Assembly: GCA_944324495.1 (NCBI GenBank)
Contig: CALUWN010000004.1
Span: forward strand, 62,001-126,000
Length of the DNA stretch: 64,000 nt
Source: an uncultured Mucispirillum sp.
GTDB lineage: Bacteria > Chrysiogenota > Deferribacteres > Deferribacterales > Mucispirillaceae
Reading direction: 5' to 3'
This document shows, piece after piece, positions 62,941 through 64,000 of this stretch (position 1 is its first letter; each line of letters opens with the position of its first letter). The notes beneath the pieces are model-generated. The model saw only the letters and a list, made by a program, of their open reading frames with translations. It was not told the DNA's origin and searched no databases. Position numbers and translations under genes: made by a program.

Positions 62941-63689
62941 ATATCTCCTATTTTAGAAAGCTCATTTAGTGCCGCATAATCAGTTCTATCCATTAAAAGT
63001 GGTGTGATAGAAATATAATCTTCGCTTAATGCACCATCATCAGTAAGTTTATCTATATGCTCTGGATTTCTAAAGTCAGAAAGCCAGTAAAAAGGCTCAC
63101 CAAATGGGTCCTGCCCTTTATAATAATTTGTAAGATATGAATACTGGGAGGCTTTAGTCCACCTGATGCCCTTTATATCACTTTTTAAAAGTGGCGGTAT
63201 ATTAATATTATAAAGCAGGCAGTTTTTTGGAAGTTTTTCTGCTTTTACAATAAAATCTTTCATAAATTCTGCACTAACAGTATAATCTTGGTGATGATAC
63301 CCAGTTAAACTAACGGCAAAGGATACAATACCATTTACTGCTCCTTCTGCTGCAGCCCCTACTGTACCAGAATAATGAAGATTACAGGCATTATTAGGGC
63401 CTTTATTTATACCTGAAATAACATAATCAGGCTTTTCATTACACAATGTAGTTAAGGCAAGTTTTACACAGTCTGCAGGGCTGCCATTAACGCCAAAACC
63501 AACAAACTCACCATTTCTATGTACTTTTTTTACCTGCAAAGGTGAGTGTATTGTTAATGACTGGCTTGCCCCACTCCTTTCATAAAGTGGTGCAACCACT
63601 GTAACATTTGCCACTTGTTTTAATGCTTTAGCAAGGGATAAAATACCTTCAGCCTCTATCCCGTCATCATTACTAATAAGTATATTCAT
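62934..63689 (-). CDS. surE: 5'/3'-nucleotidase SurE
   Basis: A 251-residue metal-dependent nucleotidase/survival protein. SNDDGIEAEGI (residues 5-15) holds the Asp pair, VVAPLYERSGASQSLT matches the substrate region, and SGINKGPNNACNLHYSGTVGAAAEGA is the classic SurE signature. GGTGTP-like VNGSPADCVK is also there. First of the surE-TPR-exbB-exbD-tonB set. Confidence 0.93.
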   Translation of the reverse strand: MNILISNDDGIEAEGILSLAKALKQVANVTVVAPLYERSGASQSLTIHSPLQVKKVHRNGEFVGFGVNGSPADCVKLALTTLCNEKPDYVISGINKGPNNACNLHYSGTVGAAAEGAVNGIVSFAVSLTGYHHQDYTVSAEFMKDFIVKAEKLPKNCLLYNINIPPLLKSDIKGIRWTKASQYSYLTNYYKGQDPFGEPFYWLSDFRNPEHIDKLTDDGALSEDYISITPLLMDRTDYAALNELSKIGDIW

Positions 63690-63737
63690 ATATCTTCCAT
63701 TTTATCTTATATCATCATTTATATCATTTTGCAAATA

Positions 63738-64000
63738 TTATTGCTTAATTTCTTTTACAAGCCCATATTTTTCTAAATCCTGCTTTTGATAAGGTGCAAC
63801 ATTTACTGTTTTAAATTTCTTATATATTACAAACCCCGCAGGTGTATTTTTAGGCTTTGTTACATATTTTTTATAAGTATAGTCCACATCAATACTTTTT
63901 TCCGTATTATATTTTGAATACGATGCTACAACTTTTGCTGCAAATAATATTATATCATCACTAAGTTCTGCTCCATGCAGGCGAATAATGCCATGGGCTG
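63738..64000 (-). CDS. rqcH: C-terminal end of an RqcH/NFACT protein (cut by window edge)
   Basis: The last ~87 residues, to a TAA at 63738, read AHGIIRLHGAELSDDIILFA, then SIDVDYTYKKYVTKPKNTPAGFVIYKKFKT and end KEIKQ. This matches the NFACT-R domain of RqcH/FbpA: H-G-IIR, later VDYT-x-x-KYV-x-KP and PGFV-I-Y. RqcH adds alanine tails to stalled nascent chains on 50S subunits. The N-terminal two thirds lie outside the window. Ends 48 nt before surE; the two may be cotranscribed. Confidence 0.8.
   Translation of the reverse strand, partial: AHGIIRLHGAELSDDIILFAAKVVASYSKYNTEKSIDVDYTYKKYVTKPKNTPAGFVIYKKFKTVNVAPYQKQDLEKYGLVKEIKQ

Overview
The window is AT-rich, densely coded DNA from a diderm, flagellated, probably anaerobic or microaerophilic bacterium. 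TonB-ExbB-ExbD, an LptF-type permease, lipoproteins and a C-terminally aromatic barrel-like protein show an outer membrane. FliD and FliS show flagella. The HgdB/HgdC-like iron-sulfur pair, the FmdE-like protein and the Clostridia-like PurL and citrate synthase suggest an anaerobic lineage. The mixture resembles Deferribacterota (for example Mucispirillum), but that placement is an inference from gene content; no rRNA gene is present. No tRNA, rRNA or CRISPR array was seen.

Layout. (1) 1-4446: the end of a membrane protein gene and a secreted SH3-like protein on the minus strand, then nhaB, a larE-like gene and a barrel-like protein on the plus strand. (2) 4458-11153, minus: secreted protein, ntrY, ntrX, lexA and dinB; lexA has its own palindromic operator of the Gram-positive (Cheo box) type. 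(3) 11277-15859, plus: a tail-anchored GNAT-like protein, a stand-alone HgdB-like/HgdC-like pair that fits double-cubane cluster proteins, and a Kef-type antiporter. (4) 16230-21134: an acn-icd-gltA operon (oxidative branch of the citrate cycle towards 2-oxoglutarate), with a promoter in front and a terminator behind. (5) 21361-26807: an exported ankyrin protein, an RNA/protein-modification run (prmA, phosphatase, rsmE, tadA), an RluA-type pseudouridine synthase and a HAD phosphatase. (6) 27037-34106: fliD-fliS-(FliT-like)-DUF1820-lptF-leuB-PAP2, with candidate sigma-54 and sigma-28 promoters before fliD. (7) 42203-34293, minus: an eleven-gene run: family 4 UDG, a FlgT-like protein, three LPP20/FlgP-like proteins, a kinase/ATPase fusion, an MBL protein, a hydrolase, proC and an Asn/Asp-rich membrane protein. 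(8) 42360-45843: an FmdE-like gene with a FecCD/BtuCDF-class ABC importer. (9) 45902-49345: gmk-rpoZ, then an accessory patch holding an IS256-family element and a solitary Mrr-type restriction gene between two inverted copies of a long palindromic repeat. (10) 49353-63689, minus: pfkA, livFGMH (with an unusually long LivH), purL, and surE-TPR-exbB-exbD-tonB; the C-terminal end of an RqcH/NFACT gene closes the window.

The most unusual parts are the palindrome-bracketed restriction/IS patch, the DCCP-like iron-sulfur pair with its tail-anchored GNAT neighbour, the LPP20/FlgT cluster (possible outer flagellar disk), the giant modular FliD, the enlarged LivH, and an isocitrate dehydrogenase whose coenzyme pocket mixes NAD-type and NADP-type residues.
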